Source: JAFDZV01 sp966128725
GTDB lineage: Bacteria; Bacteroidota; Ignavibacteria; OLB7
Length of the DNA stretch: 15,538 nt
Assembly (NCBI GenBank): GCA_966128725.1
Contig: CBHYLN010000127.1
Span: 1-15,538, forward strand
Reading direction: 5' to 3'
Numbering within the stretch: the stretch's first letter is position 1; each line of letters begins with the position of its first letter. A program made the translations under genes and the position numbers. Of the stretch, positions 6,673-13,852 are shown one piece after another. The notes beneath the pieces are model-generated. The model saw only the letters and a list, made by a program, of their open reading frames with translations, did no database searches and was not told the origin of the DNA.

Positions 6673-8466
6673 GTGCCAACACCCGAATCGTATCGCAGGA
6701 CAACACAGCGGCTGGCCCCGGTAACCTGGCAGCCCACCGATCCAGGTGACTATGATATCTACCCGGCGTTTCCGCTTGGCGCGGGCGCTGTTGGCGCCGG
6801 CTGGGATGAGCTGGCCGCGCATATCGCGGGCCATCGTGTTGTGATAATCGACGGCTACGGCGGCGTGGCATGGGATGTTCTGCGGGCATCGCTGGATGAG
6901 GCGCTTTCGCGGTTGGGACGCAACCCGGAGTGGCACGACGTGGCAACCGCGCTGCACGCGCCGCAGGACGTAGGCAGCATGATTGCCCCCTTCCTGGGCG
7001 GCGATGACCCACTGTGGGGCACGCGATTCACCGGGACGCTTGCGGACTTCTTCAACGCCGATGCGCTGGCGGGGCTACGGCCTGCACCGGCGGCCGATAT
7101 CTCGATTGTGTACGGTACCGGCGCGGCGCTGGCCGGATGGGATGGCCACCTGGTGTACTGCGATGTTCCGAAGAACGAGATCCAGTTCCGTTCGCGGGCC
7201 GGCAGCGCGTGGAACATCGGCGCACCTGGCCCGACATCGGCCAAGGAGATGTACAAGCGATTCTACTTCGTTGACTGGCCCGCGCTGAACCGCCACAAGG
7301 AGGCCTTGCTGCCGGCGATCGGCACGTTTGTGGACGCACAGCGCCGCGACACACCAACCTTCACCGCCGGCACGGTGCTGCGCGAGGCCCTTGCCACGAT
7401 GAGCCGCAACGTGCTGCGCGCTCGGCCGTGGTTCGAGCCAGGCCCCTGGGGCGGCAACTGGATCCGGGAGCATATCCCCTCGCTTCCCCCGGACGTTCCG
7501 AACTACGCGTGGTCGTTCGAGCTGATCGTACCGGAAAACGGGTTGATGTTCCAAAGCGACGGCAGGCTGCTGGAGACCTCGTTCGACCTGCTGATGTACC
7601 AGGAGGCACCGGCGGTGCTTGGCCGCGCGGCCGCGCGATTCGGCACGGAGTTCCCGATCCGCTTCGACTTTCTGGACACGTTCGGCGGCGGCAACCTCTC
7701 GGTGCAATGCCACCCACGCCCAGAGTACATCCGCGAGCATTTCGGCGAGAGCTTCACGCAGGATGAAACGTACTACATCCTGGATTGCAGTCCCGGAGCG
7801 CGGGTATATCTGGGGTTCCGCGAGGATATCAACCCTGCCGAGTTCCGCGCCGAGCTGGAGCGCAGCCATCGCGAGGGCGTGGAGATCGACGTTGAACGAT
7901 TCGTGAACACGGAGCCCGCGCAACGCGGCGATCTGTTCCTGATACCGAACGGCACCATACACTGTTCCGGCACCGACAATCTGGTGCTGGAGATCAGCGC
8001 AACGCCGTACATCTTCACGTTCAAGATGTACGACTGGATGCGGCGCGATCTGGACGGCAACCCGCGCCCGCTGAACATCGCCCGGGCATACGAAAATCTG
8101 TACTTCGATCGCAAGGGCGCCGCCGTGCGCGCCGAGCTTGTATCACAGCCCACGGTGGTATCACACGGCAGCGACTGGCGCATCGTGCAACTGCCAACAC
8201 ATCGGGATCATTTCTACGATGTAAGACGTTACGAGTTCGAGACCGAAGTGTCGATCGATACCGCCGATGACTGCCATGTGATGAGCCTGGTGGAGGGCAC
8301 GGCCGTGGAGGTGATTACCGCCGGGGGCATGGGGGCCCGGTTCAACTTCGCCGAGACGTTTGTGGTGCCGGCGGCCGCTGGATGGTACCGCATCGTCAAC
8401 CTGGGCTCGGTGCCCGCGAAGGTTGTGCAGGCGTACGTAAAACACGATCCGGATACCGGAACATGA
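6673..8466 (+). CDS. manA: Class I mannose-6-phosphate isomerase with kinase-like N-terminal domain
   Basis: With a GTG start at 6673 this is 597 residues, well above the roughly 300-400 of common ManA proteins. The C-terminal half is a class I phosphomannose isomerase. NLSVQCHP supplies Q345 and H347, DETYYILD supplies E365, and IPNGTIHCSG supplies H430, which together match the zinc ligands of the family. FKMYDWMRRD and RPLNI follow, then a terminal cupin. The first 220 residues resemble a nucleoside/uridine-kinase-like P-loop fold: VVIIDGYGGVAWDVL in place of Walker A, and later IVYGTGAAL and LVYCDVPKNEIQFR. The P-loop lysine is absent, so ATP phosphorylation by this part is unlikely. An alternative ATG at 6541 would overlap the cupin gene and sits 12 bases after an AGGAGG. 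I prefer 6673 because residues before it look non-coding. It probably supplies or consumes mannose-6-phosphate in the cytoplasm. Confidence 0.88.
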   Translation: MPTPESYRRTTQRLAPVTWQPTDPGDYDIYPAFPLGAGAVGAGWDELAAHIAGHRVVIIDGYGGVAWDVLRASLDEALSRLGRNPEWHDVATALHAPQDVGSMIAPFLGGDDPLWGTRFTGTLADFFNADALAGLRPAPAADISIVYGTGAALAGWDGHLVYCDVPKNEIQFRSRAGSAWNIGAPGPTSAKEMYKRFYFVDWPALNRHKEALLPAIGTFVDAQRRDTPTFTAGTVLREALATMSRNVLRARPWFEPGPWGGNWIREHIPSLPPDVPNYAWSFELIVPENGLMFQSDGRLLETSFDLLMYQEAPAVLGRAAARFGTEFPIRFDFLDTFGGGNLSVQCHPRPEYIREHFGESFTQDETYYILDCSPGARVYLGFREDINPAEFRAELERSHREGVEIDVERFVNTEPAQRGDLFLIPNGTIHCSGTDNLVLEISATPYIFTFKMYDWMRRDLDGNPRPLNIARAYENLYFDRKGAAVRAELVSQPTVVSHGSDWRIVQLPTHRDHFYDVRRYEFETEVSIDTADDCHVMSLVEGTAVEVITAGGMGARFNFAETFVVPAAAGWYRIVNLGSVPAKVVQAYVKHDPDTGT

Positions 8467-8830
8467 ACAGGTCGGCATTGCGCCCGCGATGCGGGGACCA
8501 CATGCCCAACGCATACGCACCGGATGCCGACATCCTGGGTATGTGCCAATGGGTGGCGCCGCGCGGGCCTGCCGCTGCCGGGCGCATCGATGGCCCGCCG
8601 GCAGCGCCAACATCCGGCCCCCGAATGGTTGCGTCTCCTCCCGGGGCCTCTGCGATCTGGCCCACCCGTTGTATCGCCCACTCATGAATCGCGATGGGTG
8701 AATGTGTTTTGATCGGGTGCGTTTACCGTTGGGTTATTCCGCATTCGGCATTCCTGTGTATCTTCGGCGTCCGCTGAGCGCGGGGCGCAGGCGCTGCTGC
8801 GCATCACGAGAGCAATCCACACTGATAATC
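8467..8830 (+). other. 364-base gap between the isomerase and fabI genes
   Basis: No gene is firmly supported. A 74-codon frame (8463-8687) begins with an ATGA overlap at the end of the isomerase gene, but it is Ala/Pro/Gly-rich with no domain and is not called. The gap contains a strong hairpin at 8573-8606, listed separately. Nearer fabI the sequence becomes less GC-rich, with TTGATC at 8709-8714 and possible -10-like GTTATT at 8733-8738 (18-base spacing), and TATCTTCG at 8759-8766, which resembles the TAnnTTTG element of Bacteroidota promoters. None is convincing alone. Confidence 0.4.
8573..8606 (+). terminator. GC-rich hairpin downstream of the isomerase gene
   Basis: CGCTGCCGG (8573-8581) pairs perfectly with CCGGCAGCG (8598-8606) across a 16-base loop, about 107 bases after the stop of the class I isomerase. 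A second possible pairing uses GCGGGCC (8563-8569) and GGCCCGC (8592-8598). No T run follows, so it may mark an mRNA 3' end or a pause rather than an intrinsic terminator. Confidence 0.35.
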
Positions 8831-9706
8831 ATGTCGGCCAAGAAATCGTACGGACTTCTCGAAGGGAAACGCGGCATTGTGTTCGGTCCGCTCGACGAGA
8901 GCAGCATCGGATGGCAGATCGCGCAATCGGCATATCGCGAAGGTGCGCGGCTTGCAATTTCCAACGTGGCGGTGGCACTGCGCGTTGGCAGGGTGCGCGA
9001 GCTGGCCGAGCTATGCGGCAACGCATCGGTGTATTCGTGCGACGCCACCAATCTGGACGAAATCCGCGCCACGTTTCAGGGGCTGAAGGATGAGATGGGC
9101 CAGGTGGACTTCATCATCCACTCGATCGGCATGTCGCAGAATATCCGCAAGGGCGTACCGTACAACGAGGTCAACTACGACTGGTACATGCGCACGCTGG
9201 ATGTTTCGGCGATGTCGTTGCACAAGCTGCTTACCTGCGCGATGGAGATGGAAGCCATTGCCGATGGCGGCAGTGTGGTGGCGATGACCTATATCGCCGC
9301 GCAACGGAATTACTCCACGTACTCCGACATGGGCGACGCCAAGGCCCTGCTGGAATCGGTGGCCCGCAGCTTCGGGCCGCATCTGGCACGGCGCGGCATC
9401 CGTATCAACACGGTTTCGCAAAGCCCCACGTACACGCGCGCCGGCAGCGGCATCGAGAACTTCGACAAGATGTTCCATTACGCCGATCGGCTTTCGCCGT
9501 TGGGCAATGCGTCGGCCGAGGAGTGCGGCGATTTCGTGGTGACGCTGCTGAGCGACCTGACGCGCAAGGTGACCATGCAGAACCTGTACCACGATGGCGG
9601 CTACAGTTCGATGGGCATGACCATCCCGTTGCTCTCGCTGTTCCACGGCGCGATGCAGAATCACGAGTTGATGCAGCAATCCGGGCTGGACGGCACCGCC
9701 GAGTAG
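8831..9706 (+). CDS. fabI: Enoyl-[acyl-carrier-protein] reductase, FabI type
   Basis: This short-chain dehydrogenase-fold enzyme reduces enoyl-ACP to acyl-ACP with NAD(P)H, the last step of each type II fatty-acid elongation cycle. The 291-residue length is slightly above E. coli FabI. Visible features are the nucleotide-binding GIVFGPLDESSIGWQIA, then FIIHSIGMS, and the active site SYxxx pattern as YIAAQRNYSTYSDMGDAK, giving Y154, Y164 and K171, which correspond to the FabI Tyr-Tyr-Lys set. Segments such as RKGVPYNEVNYDWYMRTLD, ISQSP-like VSQSPTYTRAGSG and MQNLYHDGGYSSMG are characteristic of the Bacteroidota/Chlorobiota branch. The ATG at 8831 is chosen since the conserved N-terminus follows at once; an upstream ATG at 8702 adds unrelated sequence. 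It appears to be a single-gene unit with its own strong terminator and is a probable essential gene. Confidence 0.95.
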   Translation: MSAKKSYGLLEGKRGIVFGPLDESSIGWQIAQSAYREGARLAISNVAVALRVGRVRELAELCGNASVYSCDATNLDEIRATFQGLKDEMGQVDFIIHSIGMSQNIRKGVPYNEVNYDWYMRTLDVSAMSLHKLLTCAMEMEAIADGGSVVAMTYIAAQRNYSTYSDMGDAKALLESVARSFGPHLARRGIRINTVSQSPTYTRAGSGIENFDKMFHYADRLSPLGNASAEECGDFVVTLLSDLTRKVTMQNLYHDGGYSSMGMTIPLLSLFHGAMQNHELMQQSGLDGTAE

Positions 9707-9740
9707 CGTACACCGCGGCCACCCGCACCGCACGAACGTT

Positions 9741-9790
9741 GAAGGGTTCGCGCTCCCCAATCCGGGGAAGGCGAACCCTTCGTTATTTCC
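9741..9790 (+). terminator. Intrinsic terminator of fabI
   Basis: GAAGGGTTCGC (9741-9751) pairs perfectly with GCGAACCCTTC (9771-9781), an 11-base stem. The loop contains a further CCCC/GGGG pairing, so the whole hairpin is long. It is followed by GTTATTTCC on the plus strand. It starts 34 bases after the fabI stop. This is the second of the two clearest terminators here. The minus-strand side has no T run, so it serves fabI. Confidence 0.88.
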
Positions 9791-9827
9791 GTCGTGAACC
9801 GACCTGCAACGTCTGTCAGAACATGAT

Positions 9828-10604
9828 CTAACGCGACGGGAACAGACCGAGGAACGCACCGAACTGCACGGTGAGGCCATCGGTGTTGATGTCGGGCACA
9901 CCGTTAACGGGCGTGCCGGCCGCGTCGGTCCAACTGCCACCAAACGTCCCCTTGTATCCGGCGCCAACGCGCAGCATCAGGAATCGGGTAATCGTGTACT
10001 CGAAGTTCAGCGATGGGTAGTAGAACACGTGCGAGTTGCTGATATGGGCGTAGCCGTTGCTGCCCTGCGCACCGCTGAAAATGGTATCGAACGGCGCTCC
10101 GCCGGCCTGCGACTGGGTCATCTCCAGGTCGTAGGTTTCCGGACCGATCATCACGCTTGGGAACATGGTGAACGAGCGGAAGATGCGCACGCTGTAATCC
10201 AGATGCACGGCCGTCAACTGTGTTCCGAACCGCAGCGACGCGGTGCTGCTGTCGGAACGGGTTGCCTCCAGCACCTTCGAGCCGCCCGCCCCGTACAGAC
10301 CCAGGCGCAGATTGGGCACCACAAGCGTGCTCACAAACCCGCCGCCACCGTTGATGACAATCGGGCCGCTGTACGACCCCAGCCCCAGCTTGCCGGCCAG
10401 GGCGTTCAACGCATCGTACTTGGGGAAGCCCACCATGCCCATGTAGCCGATGCCGGCCGCCACGTACCGCTGCTGCACGTCGTCCACGGGAATGTCGTCG
10501 AACGAGAACTGCTCGCCGCCGCCCTGCGCGCGAAGTGCGACGGGCGCCAGGGTAAGCAGGAAAATCAGAAGCGCCGCGGGGCGCAGGGACATTGTGCTAA
10601 GCAT
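9828..10604 (-). CDS. Putative beta-barrel outer-membrane protein
   Basis: The 258-residue product has a Sec signal peptide (MSLRPAALLIFLLTLAPVALRA, likely cut after Ala26). The mature part has alternating aromatic and small residues and Gly/Asn/Ser-rich turns, for example VGFPKYDALNAL, LRLGLYGAGG, HLDYSVRIFRSF, LMLRVGAGYKGTFG and LTVQFGAFLGLFPSR. The last strand and loops are what one expects of an outer-membrane beta-barrel. I recognise no specific family, so the cargo or role is unknown. Two starts are possible, the ATG ending at 10604 or the internal ATG ending at 10592; I use the longer one, and neither has a Shine-Dalgarno. A longer frame to 10691 would bury the signal. It lies 90 bases downstream of another barrel gene on the same strand, and the two may share a transcript, perhaps separated by a hairpin. 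Confidence 0.8.
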   Translation of the reverse strand: MLSTMSLRPAALLIFLLTLAPVALRAQGGGEQFSFDDIPVDDVQQRYVAAGIGYMGMVGFPKYDALNALAGKLGLGSYSGPIVINGGGGFVSTLVVPNLRLGLYGAGGSKVLEATRSDSSTASLRFGTQLTAVHLDYSVRIFRSFTMFPSVMIGPETYDLEMTQSQAGGAPFDTIFSGAQGSNGYAHISNSHVFYYPSLNFEYTITRFLMLRVGAGYKGTFGGSWTDAAGTPVNGVPDINTDGLTVQFGAFLGLFPSR

Positions 10605-10633
10605 GTTATGGCTGAAAGAGAATGTACCCGATA

Positions 10634-10665
10634 AGGGCACGCCGCGCCGGTGCGCCGCGTGCCCT
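10634..10665 (-). terminator. Hairpin between the two outer-membrane protein genes
   Basis: AGGGCACGC (10634-10642) pairs with GCGTGCCCT (10657-10665). The inner sequence can pair further. On the minus strand the stem is followed by TATCGGG and only scattered T, so it is a weak terminator at most. Its position in the 90-base gap suggests partial termination or mRNA processing, giving unequal expression of the two genes. Confidence 0.45.
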
Positions 10666-10694
10666 GGGCAACCGTACGTGGGTTGGGGCAACGG

Positions 10695-11387
10695 CTACTT
10701 GCCGGTGCCCGGAATGGAGAACTGATACGACAGGCCGATCATGCCGGTCACCATCGTGTAGTCGCCGGCGTTGTCGGCCGAGGTGGCCGGGCGGTCGATC
10801 ACCTCACCAAGCGTGATCGAACCGATCACCGACAGCGAAAGCCAGCCGGTCTTGTTGTTCATCAAGGGGATCACCGCGCCGATACGCGGCTCCACCAGCG
10901 TAAGCTGCTTGCTGAAATCGGCATCGCTCATGTCGGTGGTGACCTCGTCCGCCGACCCCGCCTTTACACTGTACGACCCGCTCATCGGGAAACCGAAGTT
11001 CATGCCCACATAGAAGGCGCTGAAGCTGAACCCCGGCGTAACCGAGAAGTACGTGCCATGTGTTGTGGTATAGAAATCGGTGTTGCTCTCGTTGCGGACC
11101 TTGTACGAGCGGTTATCCAACCCCAGGCCGAGCATCGCGGAGATGCTGGGGCTGAGCGGATACGCGGTTTCGGCGGTGATGCGATACGAGAACTGCGGCG
11201 CCACCTTCAGGCCCAACGGCGGATCGAGCGTCATCGAGGCGCCGCCGGCAAAACCAACGCCCGCGGTCAGGTACGATGTGGCAAGCCTGTTGGAGTAATC
11301 GGATTGCGCGTGCAGCGCGGGCACGGCCTGGGCAGACACAAATGCCGCCACGGCGGCGAGAAGAGCAGAACGGTAGCTGCGACTCAT
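10695..11387 (-). CDS. Putative beta-barrel outer-membrane protein
   Basis: The 230-residue product starts with a Sec signal (RSYRSALLAAVAAFVSAQAVPALHA, cut after about Ala27). Mature sequence is strand-rich with barrel-like repeats such as YLTAGVGFAGGASMTL, KVAPQFSYRITAE, ISAMLGLGLDNRSYKV, YFSVTPGFSFSAFYVGMNFG and ending MVTGMIGLSYQFSIPGTGK. This resembles PorT-like/outer-membrane beta-barrel proteins in general shape, but I cannot name a family. The ATG ending at 11387 is supported by AGGAG nine bases upstream, the second clear Shine-Dalgarno of the window. A palindrome and a promoter-like element lie 50-80 bases upstream. Upstream on the same strand is the ABC substrate-binding lipoprotein, 256 bases away; downstream is the second barrel gene. 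An envelope role is inferred from the signal and strand pattern. Confidence 0.82.
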   Translation of the reverse strand: MSRSYRSALLAAVAAFVSAQAVPALHAQSDYSNRLATSYLTAGVGFAGGASMTLDPPLGLKVAPQFSYRITAETAYPLSPSISAMLGLGLDNRSYKVRNESNTDFYTTTHGTYFSVTPGFSFSAFYVGMNFGFPMSGSYSVKAGSADEVTTDMSDADFSKQLTLVEPRIGAVIPLMNNKTGWLSLSVIGSITLGEVIDRPATSADNAGDYTMVTGMIGLSYQFSIPGTGK

Positions 11388-11396
11388 CGAAGTGTA

Positions 11397-11401
11397 CTCC
11401 T
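11397..11401 (-). promoter_or_regulatory. Shine-Dalgarno of the minus-strand barrel gene
   Basis: Read on the minus strand this is AGGAG, nine bases before the ATG ending at 11387. It supports the chosen start of the signal peptide and is unusual here, as most genes in the window lack such a site. Confidence 0.7.
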
Positions 11402-11440
11402 GTTTGGGTAACTGTTGTCCGGATCACCTGGCAACAGCGG

Positions 11441-11470
11441 TAAAGATACTGATGAACGGCGAAGTTCATC
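11441..11470 (-). promoter_or_regulatory. Candidate operator and -7 element upstream of a barrel gene
   Basis: GATGAAC (11451-11457) and GTTCATC (11464-11470) form a perfect 7+7 inverted repeat with a 6-base spacer. Immediately toward the gene, minus-strand TATCTTTA (11441-11448) resembles the TAnnTTTG element of Bacteroidota promoters with the last base changed. The pair lies 54-83 bases upstream of the gene start. I could not identify a clear -33 element, so a promoter/operator role is tentative. Confidence 0.4.
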
Positions 11471-11578
11471 GAATCCTGTGGAGCAACGGCACGCCGGTAA
11501 CCGTGCAATACGAATACTTCATGACGGCGACGCGTTACGTTGGTTGCATCGCGCACTGCCCGCGGGCGCGCAGGCAAA

Positions 11579-11600
11579 GGCGCCGCCGGCCCGCCGCGCC
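11579..11600 (-). terminator. Possible terminator after the ABC substrate-binding gene
   Basis: On the minus strand GGCGC (11596-11600) can pair with GCGCC (11579-11583) around a GC-rich centre, followed by TTTGCC. It lies about 45 bases downstream of the substrate-binding protein stop. The stem is short and the T run has only three bases, so this is weak. Confidence 0.3.
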
Positions 11601-11643
11601 GCACGCCACTGCCGCAGGCGCAACGGCGGCACAGGTCATGGGC

Positions 11644-13428
11644 CTACTTGAACCATACAAGTTTCAGATCCGGGCGCGCCATGCCGTTCAGCGGGTAATC
11701 CTGCACGTTGGCCTGCAGCAACCGGTAGTGCATCTCGTAGAACAACGGGATGATGGGCGCGTCGGAGATGGCAATGCGTTCGGCCGCCACGAAGTGCTGC
11801 ATCTGGGCAACGTGGTCGATGGTGGCCACGCCCTTGTTGAACTCGGCGCTGAACGCGGGGTTGATGTAGCGCGAACTGTTCGGATAGCTGGGCAACCCGG
11901 GCTGCCTGGGCACCAGATCGCCGTTGAGCAACAGCAGATAGGTTTCCGGATCGGGGTAATCGCCATACCACCGCGTGCCCCAGAATGCGAGCTTGCCGGC
12001 CTCGGCCTGGTCCAGCAACTGCGGGAACTCCACGCTCTTGATTTCCAGCTTCACGTTCAGCGTGGAGCTGATCATCTCCTGCACGGCCTGCGCAACCTGA
12101 TTCAGCCGCGGCTCCGGATAGATATGCAGCGTGATCGCGGGGAACCCGGCGCCGCCGGGATAACCGGCATCGGCCAGCAGCTTCTGCGCCTTGGCGGGAT
12201 CGTAGTTGTAGCCCGGTACCGAGTCCACCGGATACCCGGGGAACACGGGCGGCACCAGGCCGTGCACCGCCGGCGCGTACGGCGAGTTCAGCAACACGAA
12301 CCGCACCAGCTTGTCGCGATCGATGGCGTAGTTGAAGGCGCGGCGCACATCGGCGCGGGTAAACGGTTCCTTCTGATTGTTGAAATCAAGGAACCACGTC
12401 AGCATGGCCGGCGAGGTCTGCACCTGGAACTTCTGGAACTCCGGGCGCGGCCTGCGGGCGGAGTCAAGCACATCCGTGAAGCGCTCGGTTGGGATGCCGA
12501 ACGACTCGGTGAGATTGCCGGACATGAATTCCGAGAACTGCACCTTGTCGTCCTTGATGAAGGTAAAGCGGAGCTGATCCAGGAACGGCAGCCGGTTGCC
12601 GAACTGGTCAACGCCCCAGTAATTGGGATTGCGCTTCAACACCAGCTCCTGATCGGGTATCCAGTGGTCGATCATGTACGGCCCGGTGCCAACCGGATGG
12701 CGGAAGAAATCCTTGCCGTAGGCCACCACCGCCTCGCGCGGCACGATGTTGCCAAGCGAGTTGATCAGGTAGTAGATGAACGGCGCGTACGGTTTCTCCA
12801 GTTCGATCGTGAACGTGGAATCGTTCTCCACCACGAAGCCTTCGATCGGCTTCGGCTCCGGTGCATCGGCCGGGCGCGTTGAATCGGCCAGCTCGTTGAA
12901 GTAGCGCGTGGCCCCCTTCACCTTGTCCTGAAACGCCCAGAAGGCAACGCTTGTGGTGCGGGGGTCGCAGCATCGCGTAAACGAATAGCGTACATCCTCG
13001 GCCACGAACTTCCGCCCCTTCGCGCCGGGGAAGCAGGAATCATTCTGGAAGAACACATCGGTGCGCAGATGGAAGGTGTAGCGCAAACCATCGGCGCTGG
13101 CCTGCGGCACACTCAGCGCAAGCTCAGGCACCAGCTCCAGCTTGTCGTTCACGTCGATCAGCCGGTCGTACACCTGCGAGGCGATATCGTCCGCATGTTT
13201 GGAGTTGATCAGCACGGGATCAAGCCCCTTGGGATTTCCGCGCAATATGTTGGCGGTGAACGTCCCGCCATAGATACGCCCGCCCTTCGCCGTATTGCGC
13301 TCCACCGCTTCCTCCTTCCCGCCGCAACCGGCCGCAAGCAGAACAAGCGGCACCATCAGCAGCGATAACGCGGTGCGCACGGTTACATGGGAAGTATAAA
13401 CGGGCGTGGGCGGAAGAAATGTTCTCAT
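11644..13428 (-). CDS. Oligopeptide-type ABC transporter substrate-binding lipoprotein (SBP family 5)
   Basis: This 594-residue protein is a family 5 solute-binding protein, which captures peptides, nickel or other solutes in the periplasm for an ABC importer. The N-terminus has a hydrophobic run and lipobox LAAGC (Cys35). Then come GGTFTANILRGNPKGLDPVLINS, the family segment with SQVYDRLIDVN, WVPELA-like ELVPELALSV, FHLRTDVFFQND, KFVAEDVRYSFTR, VGTGPYMIDHW, LKRNPNYWG, RADVRRAFNYAIDRDKL and YDPAKAQKLLADAGYP. All are characteristic of DppA/OppA proteins. A GTG start ending at 13380 (578 residues) would give an ideal short lipoprotein signal; the ATG ending at 13428 adds 16 residues, and neither start has a Shine-Dalgarno. 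No permease or ATPase gene is in the window, so the partners are elsewhere. Ligand is unknown; peptide is the default guess. Confidence 0.92.
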   Translation of the reverse strand: MRTFLPPTPVYTSHVTVRTALSLLMVPLVLLAAGCGGKEEAVERNTAKGGRIYGGTFTANILRGNPKGLDPVLINSKHADDIASQVYDRLIDVNDKLELVPELALSVPQASADGLRYTFHLRTDVFFQNDSCFPGAKGRKFVAEDVRYSFTRCCDPRTTSVAFWAFQDKVKGATRYFNELADSTRPADAPEPKPIEGFVVENDSTFTIELEKPYAPFIYYLINSLGNIVPREAVVAYGKDFFRHPVGTGPYMIDHWIPDQELVLKRNPNYWGVDQFGNRLPFLDQLRFTFIKDDKVQFSEFMSGNLTESFGIPTERFTDVLDSARRPRPEFQKFQVQTSPAMLTWFLDFNNQKEPFTRADVRRAFNYAIDRDKLVRFVLLNSPYAPAVHGLVPPVFPGYPVDSVPGYNYDPAKAQKLLADAGYPGGAGFPAITLHIYPEPRLNQVAQAVQEMISSTLNVKLEIKSVEFPQLLDQAEAGKLAFWGTRWYGDYPDPETYLLLLNGDLVPRQPGLPSYPNSSRYINPAFSAEFNKGVATIDHVAQMQHFVAAERIAISDAPIIPLFYEMHYRLLQANVQDYPLNGMARPDLKLVWFK

Positions 13429-13584
13429 GAGGCGGCCGTGATTATTGGCGCGAATAGCCATGCCAAGGGTTGGTACCGATTACTGGCATCATGCCCCGGC
13501 GTGCAAACACCACCGGGCTGCACCACGCGGGCGCCGGATGCCATGAACATCAGGTTGGCGCGTACACAATGGCTGTAATAGAAA

Positions 13585-13610
13585 CGCCCCGACACTTTCA
13601 TGTCGGGGCG
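13585..13610 (-). terminator. Intrinsic terminator of tRNA-Pro
   Basis: CGCCCCGACA (13585-13594) and TGTCGGGGCG (13601-13610) form a perfect 10-base stem with a 6-base loop. On the minus strand the stem is followed by TTTCTATTA. It begins 12 bases after the end of the tRNA gene and fits it as terminator. On the plus strand only CGCGGG follows, so it does not serve transcription that way. Confidence 0.88.
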
Positions 13611-13622
13611 CGCGGGAATGTG

Positions 13623-13696
13623 TCGGGGAGGCCGGATTCGAACCGACGACCTTCTGCTCCCAAAGCAGACGCGATACCGGGCTACGCTACTCCCCG
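13623..13696 (-). tRNA. tRNA-Pro (anticodon UGG)
   Basis: Read on the minus strand, this 74-base gene folds as a full cloverleaf. The acceptor stem is CGGGGAG with CTCCCCG, and the discriminator base is A. The anticodon stem is TCTGC/GCAGA with loop TTTGGGA, giving anticodon TGG for proline. The T loop is GTTCGAATC. CCA is not encoded; CAC follows the discriminator, so the CCA must be added by tRNA nucleotidyltransferase. A strong intrinsic terminator lies 12 bases downstream. I saw no clear promoter in the 156 bases upstream. The gene stands between the isomerase and the substrate-binding protein genes. Confidence 0.97.
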
Positions 13697-13798
13697 TACC
13701 TGAATCAACGGCAAAGGTCGGAAATCTCGGGCGCGTGCGCAAGCCTTTCGCGGAAAAAGCCCGAAACAGAACGCATCAATGCCGCCCGATCACGACGC

Positions 13799-13846
13799 GG
13801 CCGGGCACGAAACCGGCCGGTAGCACCGCCCGGCGCCGTGCACGGC
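13799..13846 (-). terminator. Inverted repeats after the SIS isomerase gene
   Basis: Just downstream of the isomerase stop lie a perfect 12-base palindrome GCCGTGCACGGC (13835-13846) and GGCCGG (13799-13804) pairing with CCGGCC (13813-13818) over an 8-base loop. Neither is followed by T on the minus strand. They may protect or define the mRNA end; intrinsic termination is not evident. Confidence 0.35.
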
Positions 13847-13852
13847 ATCGGG

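Noticed and set aside
7075..7962. A 295-codon minus-strand frame inside the class I PMI gene
   Set aside because: It overlaps the conserved PMI active-site region on the other strand and shows no domain.
8463..8687. A 74-codon frame starting with an ATGA overlap after the class I PMI gene
   Set aside because: The overlap is attractive, but the product is Ala/Pro/Gly-rich without motifs, a competing frame is equally open, and the frame crosses the strong hairpin at 8573-8606.
9011..9967. A 318-codon minus-strand frame opposite fabI
   Set aside because: The fabI frame is unmistakable, and the opposite frame runs through the fabI terminator and has no family signature.
11392..12882. A long plus-strand frame of 496 codons opposite the substrate-binding protein gene
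   Set aside because: It lies antisense to a gene with clear family motifs, has no recognisable domain and is a product of GC-rich codon bias.
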